Assembly (NCBI GenBank): GCA_019915135.1
Contig: JAHLMK010000010.1
Coordinates: forward strand, 1 to 64,000
Source: Strobilurus pachycystidiatus
Lineage: Eukaryota; Basidiomycota; Agaricomycetes; Agaricales; Physalacriaceae
Length of the DNA: 64,000 nucleotides
Direction: 5' to 3'
Both the position numbers and the translations under genes were made by a program. Shown piece after piece: positions 32,684 to 46,773 of the stretch (position 1 is the stretch's first letter; each line of letters starts with the position of its first letter). Under the pieces are notes generated by a model, which saw only the letters and a list, made by a program, of their open reading frames with translations, had not been told where the DNA came from and made no database searches.

Positions 32684-35600
32684 GATGGTCGTAAGAGGTG
32701 GACTTTAGGTGGAGGTTAGGGACATCTCGAACTCCAGCAGGCCTTTTAACTCCTTCTTGTGCGTGTGGAACCAAGATAAGAAAATTCCCACATCATGATG
32801 CATGATGCCGCGCACCGATATCCGCACTGAGTATTCAGTTGATTCTTTCCCGACATCCCGGCTTTACAGACTACGGATGTAAGTGATACTAGCCGCTCTG
32901 CGACTCGGACAATTCAACGTCACGTTCATGGCGCGTGGTATTCCAGCTGATAGCGCGCAGGCGTACATGAGCATCCATCTCAAGCGTTCGAGTCTTCCAG
33001 CGGCTTGACATTCGCACGATACGCTCCTCTCTTGTGATTGCCAGCTTATCTAGACTACAACAAGCACACACAGCAATTAACATGCTCTTAACAATGATCT
33101 GATGGGACGCGCAGCGGAATTTCGAGGAATACAGTGAATGCCGATAGTGATCTTGAACCCTGCTCGCTCTATAGTAATGCCCCATTGCAAACTCCAGCCA
33201 TTGGGGATTCAATGCTATTCAGTAGAGACGGCGTGCGCCCGGATAAGATGTTCCTCGATGTGTACAGTACTATTTTCTTTGCGGACAGTTCGAAACCTGG
33301 GCTCGTCGATCGCGGTATAGTAAACGATGTCTCCAGCGTCGAGAAGATGTGGCCACGAGCATACGTCCATGTAGCCAAAGAGCCATGTAAGTGCGGGATT
33401 GCCGTGGCCTTTGCTAGTGCGGAGCAGGTCCTCGTAGTAGAATTGATTCCCCGGATACAACGTCCTGACGATCTAGTCTAGTTTCGGAACGGTGATTCGC
33501 TTGATGTTATCATCGTGTCTGCCACGGTCATGATGGGACTGGCGTCACCCGTGTGAGGTCTCGAGTACGGTGGTTTATATCTCGTCGATCCATCTGTCCT
33601 CGAGACTAAGGCTCGAGGAAGTCACGAGATAACTTGAAGGAGCACTGTGAACAATGAGAGTAAAATGAGATTGAGAATTGCTTCTGCCTGACAAAAGGCC
33701 AACAGTACTCGTGGCCATTCAACCAGGTCCATTTACACAAGGTCCGTCGAGGATGAATAAGGCCAAGGATGTTGCACCCTAAACGACAAGGTAAGCTCGA
33801 TCCAATCGGTCAGAGTAAGTGAAACGCACTGAATAAACCATGTCTGGTCAAATGCCACGCAGCTCCTACATGCGCGTTCTGCGTGGACTGGTAGTTCGGC
33901 GCCACCCAGTAAATAATAGCCGCTCAAATACCAAGTCGAAGCTAAAAGCATCTTTGAACGACGTGGAACTTCCTTGCCCAAATAGTCCGTAAGATTCCAA
34001 CGTACTGGAGTCCCGGTTAACGAAGAAGGTTTCACAGCGACTATAAGTCATCACAATCGTGCTGTTCGGGGTCTGTGACTCTGTGAGCAGAATATCGTTG
34101 AGTGGCGTTGAATGGCTGATCCAATATGGGAAGGCTCACTCCACCGGCGGGGATTTGAAGCTGTAAAAGAGCACCTGTGAATGACTGAAACTGCAATTCT
34201 ATGTGAGTAAAGAGCTGGTACACCGACCTGTGTTCTGGCCTTCATAGTGCAATGCTTCGGGCAATAACGTGAGAGTCGTTCGGCTCAGAACCTCCTCCGG
34301 TAGGCGTGGAACAATTCATGGACCCTATGCTCGCTTCAGTATCCAAGAGCTCGAGCAGTTTGCCCCAGTAACGTTTCTGTCTGATGTTGGCGACGCGGGG
34401 TGACTGGAGTCGAGCTGGGCAGGACACCGTCTATGCTAGGACATTTTCATGAACGGCAACGATGTTTCGTACACGAGTTTAGCTCCTTCGCGAAACGACG
34501 TTGCTGAGAAACCAGGTAAATCATGACCGGTCGATACATGTACAGGAGACTTACCAATGTTCACAAAAGGCCCGATGGCGAGAGCAGCAAGCATCATAAG
34601 AGGATCTGATGCACCGTTGACCGGCTAGAGATGGATGGAGAAGAAGTGTTTCGTACATGTATCTATAGGACCGGATACCTTTTGGACAGTCGGTACCTTC
34701 AAGCGGTGAGTTTCTTTCTCTCCACACTCTAACAAAACGGTCAAGATACATAGCTTACAGCTGTATGTTTCATGAGACAAACCTCGGATAGTGGGTCGCG
34801 CCGCCCGAAGGAAGCCTTCTTGAGAAACCCTGAACGCTGAACTGTGAAGTATCGTCATACAGGTTGCAATGGTCGTAAGCGCGACGGGTCGACGTGATCT
34901 AAATAAGCAGATTTCTCGAAGGTGTTGGGCAAGATGATGTCAAAAGTTCCGGCAAAAAATCACTGGCGACGGCGACGCTCCTCGGCTCTCGGTTGGCGCT
35001 GAGAGCAAATATCGAAGTGCAACTAGCTATGTAGCATAACCTTCTAACCGAGATCGAGAAAAAGTACAAGTTGGGTGCAAATCGCGAATTCTGTCGTTCG
35101 AGGAGAAAACGCAAGTCCGTGTGGCAGTGTAAAAGTTTGCCATAGTTGGCGAGTAACCCGAGTTGGCTTTCCATTGTTTACCTTGACGGGCCCATCAGTT
35201 CTAAAGGCGGGACAAATTGTTACCTTCGAGCGACTCTCATCAAGATTCAAGAATGGCCTAGTCGTCGAAGAAGAGACTTCAATATGCCGAGCAACCTGGA
35301 GACCGTTCACCATGTCATCCTTTTTGATATCTGTTCTAGCGTCTTTTTTGGTGGGTACCACTATGGCGATTGCCGGCTGAAATTCTCTACAGTAACAGAG
35401 CTTCTGGACCTCAGGCAGTCAGGCAGACAGACTGGTGACTCAATTATCTGTTACAGGCAAATTCTAGGATGCTTTACTCTCTGCTTTTCTTTTCATGTCT
35501 CTCATCGCGCAATGAATGTCGACGCATCCCGTCTCGCATGCCTACACATGTCTCAAAACTCAAGCCGAGCAAAGTTCCAGACTCGATTCCTGAGCTCTTT

Positions 35601-38184
35601 AGCGCCTAATCATCAACTGGCCGTTTGCTTACTGTCACTTTTACTCTTCTCCAGCTTGAGCTATCGCTACCGAGGCTTTTGAGTGATTGGTCTGCTGGAG
35701 AATATTTTCTTCTCTCTTAGACCCATCTCATCACCGGGCTTCCATGAGTTCTATGAAGCGTCCTCGGATTTGGCCGGGTCGATGAAGCCCGTCATAGTGC
35801 CTGCAATCCGTCGCTGTACGTCAATGGCTCATTGCGCTCGTTTCAAATATTGAAAACTACTCATTGATCGCGCTTATGCCTCTCCACAGACTAGCCCTGC
35901 ATCTCCACGTCGGCCGTCGCATACCTCTTTCAATGCACGATATCATAGGCTCAGAATCCTGGTAGTGTACGCCGCTATCATCCTCAATAGAATCGATGCT
36001 AATGTCCATAGAGTGATTCAAATCATGATGTAAATCTTCTTGCTCGTAATCGTACAGTGGATTTTTCTTTTCTCTTGATTCCTCAGGTCCGCGTGCCTGA
36101 CCCTAGCGTGGTTCCGCCTTCTTATGTGCATGTGCGATTGTGTCCGGTGTGCATATAAAATTATGCAATTCCTGGGGATTGGGTCGGCCAGACGGCTATG
36201 AAACGCTCCTCCTTCCATTCGGCGAGTCATGTGTATAGAAGTGGTCTGAAGACGGGGCAAAGGAGGCCTTCTGTCTTTCTGATTACGCTGTGGCGTTCAT
36301 CGTGCGTGCCCACCGACCACTCTGCATCGCCTCCAAGAGGTTCTGGGGTTGGAATCCTCCCGTAATCTATTGACTGGAGTGCCGATTTCTCGTTTCTTAT
36401 CCTCTCAGGTCTCCGTGGCACTTCTCCGACTCCTTAGCATATCCTATCCATCGAGATCGTTGATTCGGACTCCGGTCGCGACAAGGACAACCAGACTTGC
36501 TCGACTATTGCTACCTAGCTTGTTCTCGACCTCATCTTTTTTTCCACAACGCCAACAAGTTCATTTCACCGGGTAGCAAGGTGACCTTCATGATTCGATG
36601 TTTGAGACGTCACTCACGACATCGAACCTTCGTACGCTTACCAGCACGAACAAACTTCAAACTCTATTGACTATGTGATACCCACAAGGAGAGCTGCGTC
36701 ACCTATCTCCCGGTGGTCGTGTCACCACGTTTATCCTGAGATACCCTTTGCTACGGTGCCTCTCACTTATTGAAGGTTATCCTTTATTTGCCGTGGCTTT
36801 CGCCCGTCTGCTGAATTACCGGTACCCCGTTAGAGAACTTTCGTAATGCTGAGAATCGACGTCCAACGCTAAAGTATGAAGTGCAGGCGGTGTTCGTTGA
36901 GAAACGCCCTTGTCGGCTTTACATTGGGCGAACCGTCGATCGGACGAGGGCACTGGCATTGGTGGCGCATCAAGTCCGTGTCTCAATTAGAATTTAGACT
37001 CTCAGCAATGTGTTACAACTTCCAAGGGCTCGAGCTCAGGTCTTAATCGCATCCCAGTCGAATCTTTGCAGATGATCCCGATCGTTATCGTTTGGCGAGC
37101 CATTCGCGACAGGGATTTCCCACTGGACCTGTGAACCTTGTTTGTACGATGAAATTGTCTGGTATTTGCTTTGGACTGTCAGCCTGGTCTTCATGGGCGT
37201 AGGTTGAACGCGCAAGACACGATAGGCCTGGAAATGAAGAGGACAAGTTCTTCCTCGTTCCATCTCGATTCATTACATTCCCCGTCTCGCAGTCGACTCA
37301 CCCTCTTGTGAGTCTTAGCGCTAGTCGCCCTCTGTCAAAGCGTTGGACTTTCTGGACTCCGTCCCTTTGACCTGTAGGAAGTCGAATAGCCTTCGGTCCT
37401 TCAGACTCGATTGGTCATTGTAGGCCTTCCTTTTCATCTCCCGCGAGAGAATGGCCTGAGCGTAAGGACGTGTACCTGATTTTTGCTGCTGTCCCGGCAA
37501 CTTGGCGATTCGGGGATTCATCACCGAGAGCGTACACCAAAAGCATGATGCGAGGAATTCCTGGATTCGTGGGCTCGATCCTTCATCGGTGGAGTGGCGA
37601 CGGCCTAGCAACGACTGTTACTCCGTCCAGTAGACAATTCGTCCGACAGGAAAGTGCCACCCGTCATGCATAGACGAACGCACTTGTATCGCGCCGCCTT
37701 TCAAGTTTCCAGTTATATGAACGCTCTAGGTTGAGTTTCAGATCTTCAGAATATTCCTAGTCTTCTATAAGTATGAATTATCCTTTTAACTTGAAGTTTT
37801 GGCGCATTCCGAGTGGACCCTGGCTTCTCCAGTTCGGTGAAGAACACGGTATTCAAAGCAAAGACCAGGCATGAACGAGAACACTCGAGGGTGATGAAAT
37901 CGATGTATTCTCAGCGTTCGATTGGGGAGGTACCTGTCGATGACTTACAGTATGGAGTCGAAGCACCTACTCAGATTATTGGTACAGACGAGAATGAACC
38001 GGAGACCGGCCAGAATGTGATTGGCCCGCGGATCTAGTTTGCAATTCTGCTTCCCAATCTGGTATGTGCCGTCCCGAAAGTTTCTGTTCACCATCTGAAC
38101 CATCTACACAACTAAATTATTATTTATTTATACCACCGCGATGACCTTTTCTTGCCCACTGCGTTCTCTCTTTGCTCGTTACCT
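32684..38184. other. 5.5-kb gene-poor region
   Basis: No gene can be supported. Frames of 60-180 codons lie on both strands. The best minus-strand candidates are 33215-33460 (GNQFYYEDLLRTSKGHGNP), 33866-34054 (CETFFVNRDSSTLESYGLFG) and 37036-37263, the last preceded by a good acceptor (TTTCCAG). None could be extended or identified. No long terminal or inverted repeats were spotted by eye. Decayed transposon or gene sequence is the likely content. Confidence 0.35.
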
Positions 38185-39628
38185 ATGCACCAATACTCCA
38201 CTATCCCCCGCGCGATGAACTTTGGCCACCCTCACTTGGACGCTTGGGGCAATAGCTTTGAGCTCAGTGCCGTCTACAACTCTGTCGGCGACACCCCTCC
38301 CAGCGCTGGGCATTCCACCCACGATGCGCACGCTCCTGTGCCCCACTCCCAGTATCCAGCCCAACGTCCCCTTCACACTACCGTGCCTCTTCAGACCGCA
38401 GCCTTCCACTCCTCTGCACAACCCCAAAGCTGGTCGTCGCGTTACAGATCATATGAACCGTCTGGCATGTCTCAGCACTATCTTTCGGACTCTTTTGCGC
38501 AATCATCACCTTTTGCGCATAACGTCCCTTCTCATCCTTCTCAAACTGCCCAGTCTTCCTACTCGTCCCAATCGTACCTTGCCTCCCGTCTGTTCCCGCC
38601 ACCGGCATCGGTGTCTCATGATACCGCGTCCCAGCACCGTCCGACTATGGCTGGTTCTCTTGACCCGTCAACGGGTATTTTCTACCGAACGCCCGAGCAC
38701 CCGCGCCTGCGCACCGCTCAGGCATGTGAGAAGTGTCGCATCAGGAAAGCCAAGGTACGGCCTTGTCGACATTGTGCCAGTGGACAGCTTGAAGTTTATG
38801 CTTCCCCCTCTCCAGTGTAGTGGCGAGCATCCCTCATGCAAGCGCTGTCTCACCCGTGGCCTCGTCTGCGAGTACGCCAAGGAGGGTCGCGTGAGGGGGC
38901 CTAACAAGCCCAAAAAGAACATGCCTCGAGCGAGTGCGGACACTGAGGAGGCTGCGACATCCAGTGCAGGCCGACGTCCAGGCTCCCAGCAGCGTGCATC
39001 TAGTGGGACAGCCTCCACTCCTTCGCCCACCTCAAGCCCAGCTCAGGCTACAGGTATCTTGGCCGAGACATCATTGACGGCCCAAACTACCACCGAAACA
39101 TCCGTCAGGCAAAGCTACAGATCTCGACATCCGTCGCTCACCGCTCATCGTTCTGACCGCTCTGACCGCCCTCGCCCGCCAGAATTGTCCTTGGACAATA
39201 TCAGTCCCTACCTCAGGTTGCCTCCGGACGGCGATTCCGAGTATCCCTCCAGCGCGCAATCTTCTGGCGGTCATGCACGTTCGGCTGGTGCCCAGCTTAT
39301 GTATGACTATAGTCTGCCATCCGACAGTGAGCGCTCCCTCGCTGGCAGTCATCTCTATGCAGACTCCTCTGATGGATCGCTTTCAAAGTGAGCATCGACT
39401 GACCTGTATGCGGCCGCCGGCATTATCTGACGTCGTTTCCCTAGTCCGCACTCTGCAGTCTCACTTACATTCTGCGGCGGAGGTACCCCGTCACGCGCAT
39501 TTGAGACGGCTCCCCCAGATTCCGACTTGCACTTCCAGTATGATATTGCGCCACCAGTGGCTTCCCATCCCCATGCTTACCGCTCAACCTCTACCGAGGA
39601 CTATAACCAAACGGCGACCAGCTATTGA
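38185..39628 (+). CDS. Zn2Cys6 protein with central zinc cluster
   Basis: Three exons (38185-38754, 38816-39387, 39445-39628) join in phase. The first ~180 residues are Ser/Gln/Tyr/His-rich and disordered. The zinc cluster then spans the intron: RTAQACEKCRIRKAK joined to CSGEHPSCKRCLTRGLVCEY, giving CX2CX6C and CX2CX6C. A basic linker (GRVRGPNKPKKNMPR) is followed by a Ser/Thr/Pro-rich tail ending TEDYNQTATSY. No middle-homology region or coiled coil is visible, unlike the factor at 27 kb. It is probably a nuclear regulator that binds DNA as a monomer or through partners. An alternative Met ten codons on (MNFGHPHLDAWG) may be the true start. Confidence 0.82.
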
Positions 39629-40697
39629 CACGAAACTTGCCTGCGGACGCCGCCACAACCCCTCCTCGAAGGACGGATCGCGCCCAATGTCACAGTTCGA
39701 TAGCCACTTGGACTTTTTCTGGCTTGTTCTAGTATCTTTTCCTCGGTTTTACTTAGTCTCACCTATACCTTACCAACGACATACATGTTTGCGGTATCTA
39801 GTAATACGCATCATTATTCACAACCCTTTCGTCAGCCTCGCATCCCATACTTCAAGTTCTTCTCTGTGTCATAAAAGATGTCAGAAAATGCAAACCTCCG
39901 TATAATGGATAAGCCTCTAATAAGTTTTTTTCGGCTTCGTGTCACCTTCTTCTGCGGGGGATCGCACAACTTCCAAGTTCTGCGCAACTGTACGGCGAAG
40001 TCGACCACAGGCGCAGCACCCGAGTCAAGCTCACACCGCCGATCCACTGGCCACAAATGCACAGGTGTATCGCCATATAACTCCTACTGCGGGCACTGGA
40101 TTGATGTCGAGCGCCGTGGCCGTCGGCTGGTGCCCGAGTCGGGGGCCTATTTTCAGCCTATGCTTAAGTGGGCTCAAGACTCCGACGCCACACACTGCGT
40201 AGAACATGTAAGACCCGGTGTCTTGACACGGGCTTGGCCATCCAACCAGAAGATGATGCCTGATAGAATGAAATGTTAGAAGGAAGTAGAGAGTCCACAC
40301 GTTGGGACTCTTGAGGACATGGTTTCACTGCCTAGTGTGCGCACATCTCATACGAGTGACATAAGGCGCAGCAGGACGATTCACATCACCACATGTATTC
40401 GCCGAGACTTCAAGAATAAAAGGGCTTGGAGGATGGCCAAGGGATATAAGGCCTTCATTATTCGAGTAGTTCACAATAAGGGCCATTCGGCATTATCCGA
40501 TGAGTTCGGTCGACGTCCGATCCGAGAAATCCGACTTTGCGGAAAAACACTGTGCCGCTCGACCTAATGAAGTGAAGTGTATACAATGATATGATACAGC
40601 TGTGGGTATTGAAGTGATACATACTGTACGCCACAGACAACGAACTGTTGAGCTGTTGCGTGGCCTCTAATCTGCGTTATCTCCCGCGAGGCAGCCC
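39629..40697. other. Intergenic, no gene seen
   Basis: 3' flank of the zinc-cluster gene and 3' flank of TAF11. Short frames only, with no motif. Confidence 0.4.
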
Positions 40698-41887
40698 TCA
40701 TCGAACGAAGAGCTTCTTGCCCCGAAGAGGACGTGCTGCTCCTACGCGCCCAGTCTCGTCTTGATACATTCGGTATGCCTCGCGAAGGTGGTCGGGCGAC
40801 AATGGCCCAGTTTCGCCGCGTCTGGCTTGCACAGCACGAGCTAATAGCAAGTAAGCGTCATGCAAAGTGTTTTGAACGTAAGCAGCTCTCAGGGAAATAT
40901 GTTTCCTGCAGAACATAAAGGGGAATCTCTTTCTCGCAAGATGAGGCAAGAGAAAAGATCACTTCCGCGGTGCTGAGAAACAAACGTACCTTTCTCGACG
41001 ATCTCTCCCACAAAGACCTTGGCGAAGCCAGCCACGATCTGAGCAACGGGTTGTGATGCCTGGCTACCTGTCGTCTGCTGGATGACTTTTCTGACACCCT
41101 GTTTCGGCAGCGCGTGGCGTCTGTAAGCCTCGAATCGGTCGTACTGTTCAGGACTGAAATGATCCATGAGGACTCTGCGGAAAATAAGTCACAAGCATCA
41201 TGTTGAATAGAGTCAAGCGCACTTGAGATTGTCCTTTGATTGACTGTTCCATGACTGTTGGGCGGAGTAATCGTCATCTGCCATGGCAGGGAGATCTTCA
41301 TCGCCTTCGCCGTCGTCTTCGGTGGCTTGGAAGCGCATGGGAATTGTTGACGGCGGAGGCATAGAGGAGCGTTGGAAAGTGTTGTTGAAATTCAGTGTAG
41401 ATGTGGAGGACATTGGCGGCATGGAGGACATCATTGTGGACATGGAGGGCGGCGGCGGCAGCGGTGTCGTGGTCGTGGTCGGCAACGGCGCTGCTGTCGG
41501 CATGACCGGTGTCGTCGTGGTGCTGTCGTCTGGGGTATCAAGACTAATCAGACCGGATATGTCGAGGACTGGCACAGCGGCGGATGGGCCGGAAGACATG
41601 GTGATGTTAGCGTAGTGGTCTCTTGATGGCGGCACCGACATTTGTGGGACAGTGACGGTAGATGTTGGCCGGGAACGAGCTGCAATGCCGCCGTTTCCGA
41701 GTAGACTGTCTCCCGACGGGGTTGCTGAGCGCGACGGCTGCTCCGGAGGCAGCGACCAGCGAACAGAGGGCGCGGCGGGTGATTGGTGGTGGATGTCGGG
41801 AGCCGGAGACGAATTTGAGTGTGACAATGACATGATAACGGTCCCGCCTGGCTTGCGCCCACGCTTATTCTGACTTCCGGCGCTCAT
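40698..41887 (-). CDS. TAF11: Transcription initiation factor TFIID subunit 11 (TAF11)
   Basis: A 330-aa model in three exons (41223-41887, 40990-41174, 40698-40840). The first ~210 residues are a Ser/Pro/Thr/Met-rich disordered extension ending in an acidic EDDGEGDEDLPAM. The histone-fold domain follows: VLMDHFSPEQYDRFEAYRRH, ALPKQGVRKVIQQTTGSQAS, QPVAQIVAGFAKVFVGEIVE, then ARAVQARRGETGPLSPDHLR and EAYRMYQDETGRVG, ending in RPLRGKKLFVR. This is the hTAFII28-like histone fold that pairs with TAF13 in TFIID and supports TBP binding at promoters. The domain at the extreme C-terminus is typical. Intron 2 (149 nt) is longer than its neighbours. Confidence 0.93.
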
Positions 41888-43375
41888 CTCTGTCGGCGTC
41901 GCGGCGCTGTCGATGTCGACAGCTGGTTGAATGTGAAGTGGGTCGCGGTATTAGTCAGCCCCAGCTGCCACTAACTGTCAAAGGGACATCACCTACTTAC
42001 CCTTCTCATATTCACCTCCCTTCGTCGTATGTTTTCTTAACGTCATTAACTGTTCCCTAGCTACCTCCTCACTGCTTCGACCGACTGTCTCTTTGCTCGT
42101 TCTAGCCTATATCTCCTTTTCCTCAAACCAAGACTGTCAGGCTTTTCCAACCGAGGTCAACCCTCAATCAGCGTTCCATGGCGCAGAACCCATTCTTGCA
42201 GCCTCCTTCGTGCCATCAACTCCACAAAGCGTCTTGATAGCTATCTAACCACTGGTGCTTTGACATTGATGGAGTCTTGGACTATCACTCTGATGCCCTT
42301 GCTTACTACCAACCAGTAGCCTTTAAGCGGTCGTACTTCACCATCACGCATTCGACGAGGTGACTATCTTGGAGATATAGCAATTCACCGGCAGGCTTCC
42401 TTGTCGTTCTTCCCGGCAGTACAGTACAGATCAGAAACCCTCTATCCTCGACCAGATCCAAGTTGGGCACGATAGCTGTAACTCTGACCATGTACCATCA
42501 CGAGTTCGCCATAACTGTGGCGTTAGGATGTCTTAAACCTATCTCGGCGCGTAGGCCACTCCAGCATCAAGAGCTTCCGTATGGTTTCATTCAGTCGGTG
42601 CTACAGTCAACCGGGACTCTCAACGAACGCACTGGCCAGTCGGAGCAAGCAGACCCTCATCAGTGATCACCTTCGCTATTTCCTCTCATGTGGAGCATCA
42701 TCCACGACGCGGGGACTTGATATGCGGTCTGTATTGATTGACGCAAGATTACGATTGACCTTGGGTCAATCGATATGATGGCTCATGCCAACATCTGTCA
42801 TGACAAACTGTTTCACCAGGAAGACAAACCTGGGTTCAAGTTATCGCCCCCAAAGAAGTGATCATCTATGCAGTGCAGTGCTCTGCTCTGTGGCAAACAT
42901 CATCACTCTGGCCAGAAGGAAGGAACTCGGTGAGAAGAAGTGCAGCTACTAGGGCGAAAGCGATGCGATTCTACCATACAAGAATAGACGAAACGAAAAG
43001 TCGCATAGTCTCGTGTGACGTTCTATACCTTCGAGGCTAGCTACATCACTCGTGAGCATCATACGAAGCTGATCGTGCAGCTCACAGCTTCTGGGGGGTG
43101 GGGTTCGTTGTGCGGACTCTGACACACGTAACTAACTCGAGTACAAGGAAGCCAGCCACCTGATTTGCGCCCCGTTGTTGTAGGAGAACAGCTGGATCTT
43201 TGTTTTTGTACAGTCCCCGCAACCATCGGTGAGGACAGGACAGAAGAGATAACGCAGATCGTAGCATGAGCATGAATTCCATTGATTCCCGAATGTATCC
43301 CAGTAATAAGAAGTAGAATGTAATAAAGATATGGGTATGAAGGTCGTCGCGAAGAGAGGGACGGTGTACGGTAAA
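41888..43375. other. Intergenic, no gene seen
   Basis: TAF11 promoter side and the 3' flank of the F-box-like gene. Frames of about 60-120 codons on both strands have no recognisable features. Confidence 0.4.
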
Positions 43376-44569
43376 CTAAACGGTGTTTGCGCGGAGGCGC
43401 CCATCCGGCCACTTGCGAAGCGCCTTGAGCGAGTCACAGCGTAATTTAAGCTCGGTGCAGAGGCGGATGAGACGCGCCATCGCTTCGAGGGCATCTTCGT
43501 CGCATGGGGTTTCCTCGCCTTGGAGAACGCGAACGTCTACGCGTTCGAGCTTGCGCCACATGGAGGGCGACTTCTGGCGCACGACGAGGAAGTCCGCCAT
43601 GGCGTGGCAGAGGTCCGGGAGATCGTCGGCGAAGCATTCGACGTCCACCCTGGAGATTGGCGATGAGCAGAATCCAGGGGATGAGAGGGTCGGCGCGAGG
43701 GCGTCGGGTGGGAAGTAAGGGGTGGTCTGGAGCCTGGTTAGGGCGGGGCACGGAGCGTTGGGAGGGGCGGAAACGCCGAGCGAGACATGCCGGATGCTTT
43801 TGCCGACGCGAGCGAGGACCCGGTCAGCGTCGGACCCTTCCAGCTCGACATGTTCGATGTTGCACGCCACGGGGACTGTCTCCCAGCGTTCGTCGTTCAA
43901 TGGAGTGTCGCGGATTGCAAGGGATTTGAGGGTCGTGATGCGCAATATGTTTGGGAGAGACAGGTCGGAGCCAACCAGGGGATGCGGTGGTATGTCATTG
44001 TCGTTTCGGACGACAGGGAAGTAGCACGGTGGGGCGTGAAGCGCCGATCGCGTAACGCCAGAGAGTGTTAGCGAGGACAGCTCGGACAGCGACAGGCAGA
44101 GCCTGACGACGAGCCGCTCGCTCAACGGACAAAGACCGTGGGGGTCGATGTTGTTTAGGCTCAGCGTGTGAAGGTGCGGGAGCGAGATGGCGAGAATGCA
44201 TGGTGTAAGCCGGCCCGCAGAGCTGATTGACAGACTCTTCAATCGTGGGGTAAGCGCCAGCAGAGCACAGAGGTCAGAGTCAACGGTGGCGTTGCCCAAG
44301 TCGACATCAATGGACGCGGTCTGCGCGAGATAGTGTGGCGGAACGTTGGCAACGAGCGCATTGAGCTGCACCGGCGAATTGAGTTTAATGTTCTACGGGC
44401 AGAAGTTAGTCTACCGACGCCTACTTGGCGCGCAAATGCTACCCACCCGAAACAAGGCAGGCAAGGCTGCAGAGTAGGAGAGACGGTCGACCTGGGAGAG
44501 CGGGAAAGCGTCGTCGAGCTCGTCGAAGATGGCGTGCTTGAGCTCGAGGGGTAGGATTTGCCAGGACAT
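43376..44569 (-). CDS. F-box-like / leucine-rich hypothetical protein
   Basis: Two exons (44447-44569 and 43376-44392) give 379 aa. The first exon, MSWQILPLELKHAIFDELDD then QVDRLSYSAALPALFR, has the spacing of an F-box-like motif (LPxEL, then Ala/Leu-rich helices). The rest contains irregular Leu-rich stretches (LKSLSISSAGRLTP, LPHLHTLSLNN, LSELSSLTLSG, TLKSLAIRDTPL), as in basidiomycete F-box/LRR proteins. By analogy it would be a substrate-recognition subunit of an SCF ubiquitin ligase. Such genes are numerous and variable in Agaricomycetes and the substrate is unknown. Antisense frames of 90-140 codons are shadows. Confidence 0.65.
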
Positions 44570-46773
44570 TGTTGGTGGCTACCTCATCGGCCGCCTGAGG
44601 CTTATAAGGAGGTTCATTCCGACGTCCACGAACCCCGGCATGGATGGAATTCATAAAAGCCTCCGAAGGCAACACGCAACAACAATCAAGATCGACGTCA
44701 ACTAACACTAATAGATTACTTTGCTGCCCTAACCGTCCTCGTCGGATGGTCTTTTGCCCGTGCGGCACTGCGTCCCGGTGGGTCACCAGTGTAGCAGAGT
44801 TGTACCAGCACGACCGCCCGACGTCTCCACTGGCAGCTCATCAGCCCATCACAATTCTGTCTCAATCTGTCTCTTTCTTTCAACTACATAGCAAGCTCCT
44901 CGCCGACTCGCCGAGCCACGAGTACGCTCATGTTGCGGTCCGAAGTCCACGAAGTCTACCATTTGGAAATTGGCAGGAACTTTGTGTTGTTTTCACATGA
45001 ACATGGCCATCAGCGCTACACTTACAGTAACAATTAATCTTGATCGGGGTGCTGCGTAGGTCTGTGCGAGGTGTGTGATGCACGGAAGGAGATCCGTGCC
45101 ACACCTTGGCCTCGTTCTCTCGTCCCAGGTAAGACCGAGACTCCGATAGCCAGGTCTACCCCTACGCCAGGTCTATCTACCGTTACTTGCCCGACTCGGC
45201 AGGGGTCGACGCCTATTACCCCGGACATTCACTTGATGGTGGTCCTTAATGATACCATTCCGCACCCGGGGGTCGGTAATGGTCGGCTCTATACACGGGA
45301 GACACGGGAGCCTAGTGTCGGAGACGGATGTTGAGGACATCTTGATCTCCGCCCCCACATCCACAGACCAAGAAGGCAGAAAGTGTTCAAAGTTCCAAGG
45401 CTGTGTACAGAGAAGCTGATCTTGTTGTCGCGGAGGCCCACGATGCGACGTGTTTCTGGGACAGTGGACAGCAGTGCACTTCAGAAGAAAACATGGCTAT
45501 ACCTTCTTTGGGCCAAGATACCCTGTAAAGGACTTTGAGCTGTCAAATGCTGGTGCCAATTATACAACTGGCGAGGAGTCCGTGACGAAACAGATATGGG
45601 AACGTTATCTCATGCCCAAAGTTTGAATCCTGGCATTCATGCGGCAATGAATTGGAACTTTCGCTCGACGAACCGTGGCGCCAAAACGAATCTCAGGTAG
45701 ATGAAGACGAGATCGACGCTGTTAGACGGTGACCCAGATAGAGTGGAAATGAACATGTGATAAGGATTCGCAATCTCGCCTTCGAAGATGTCAGTATTGA
45801 TGTCGGTAAGCTGGAATTGCCTGCAGGCTCCCATACGTGGCATTCCATTCAATCGACCGACCAACACGCAATTGATGTCTATCCATATTCCAGTTTCCTA
45901 GGCATTGCTTGAATGTTCATGACAGATCAGATCACAACACACTCACTCAATCTCGGCGACAAGGAACTTGCAGAAGCGTAGCAATCTCGTACAGAGCGTA
46001 AGTACACGGAGAGAACGGACCCTTACATTGGCAGCAGCAGCTGGGAATCTGACAGCAGCAGCTGGGAGATTCGGTTTGACGGTTAACCCCATAAGTAGGA
46101 GCATAGCGCATCTTGAGCTTCAGCGACGATGCACTGTATCCAGAACGCGAGAACCACCATGACGCGGATGACAGCTCCAGGGCCCTCGAGAGTCGAAGCT
46201 ATGCGAATCTCAGTCCTAGAAGAAACATCATGACGCACCTTGGATGCATCGCTTGGGGATCCCGCAGAAGTGATGCTTCCGGAAGGCCTCTCGAACAATG
46301 AGAGTATTCTAGTCATGGATCGTCAACCAGGGAATATTATGCGATTGCCGGTTTCACTGGACTGGACTGAGCTCGCAGAGAGGTGTTCTGCGAGCGTCCC
46401 TCCACAACATCAGCGTCAGCGTCAGCGTCAACTGCATGAGCGTCGAGGATCTCAGCCGTAGAGCACGCTCGCACGATGCTTCTCGAGGCTATGAGGAGGG
46501 AGATTCAGTAATCTGAGAAGGGGGGAGATCATAATTATGGAGGTGCACCTAGAAGCGTCTATTCGGTCCCGCCAATACTTACAGCAAGCATTTACCTGAG
46601 CCTGTGCATACGAAACGCCAACGACGGACATTCATGCAAAAAAACATACTTGGACTGCTATGAACTTACAAATAACATGGTAGCGTAGAATGACATCGAA
46701 TTAATAGTAACCGGTGCAGTGAGGAATGCGTAAGACAAGACTACATACCCATAGATAATACCGAGGGTGAAAA
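44570..46773. other. Intergenic, no gene seen
   Basis: 2.2 kb with only short frames. It contains a duplicated CAGCAGCAGCTGGGA word near 46025-46065 and a small GCGTCA microsatellite near 46411. No gene, tRNA or transposon feature was recognised. Confidence 0.4.
46410..46432 (+). repeat. Microsatellite, about four CAGCGT units
   Basis: A run of CAGCGT hexamers, intergenic. It is too short to be informative except as a variable marker. Confidence 0.6.
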
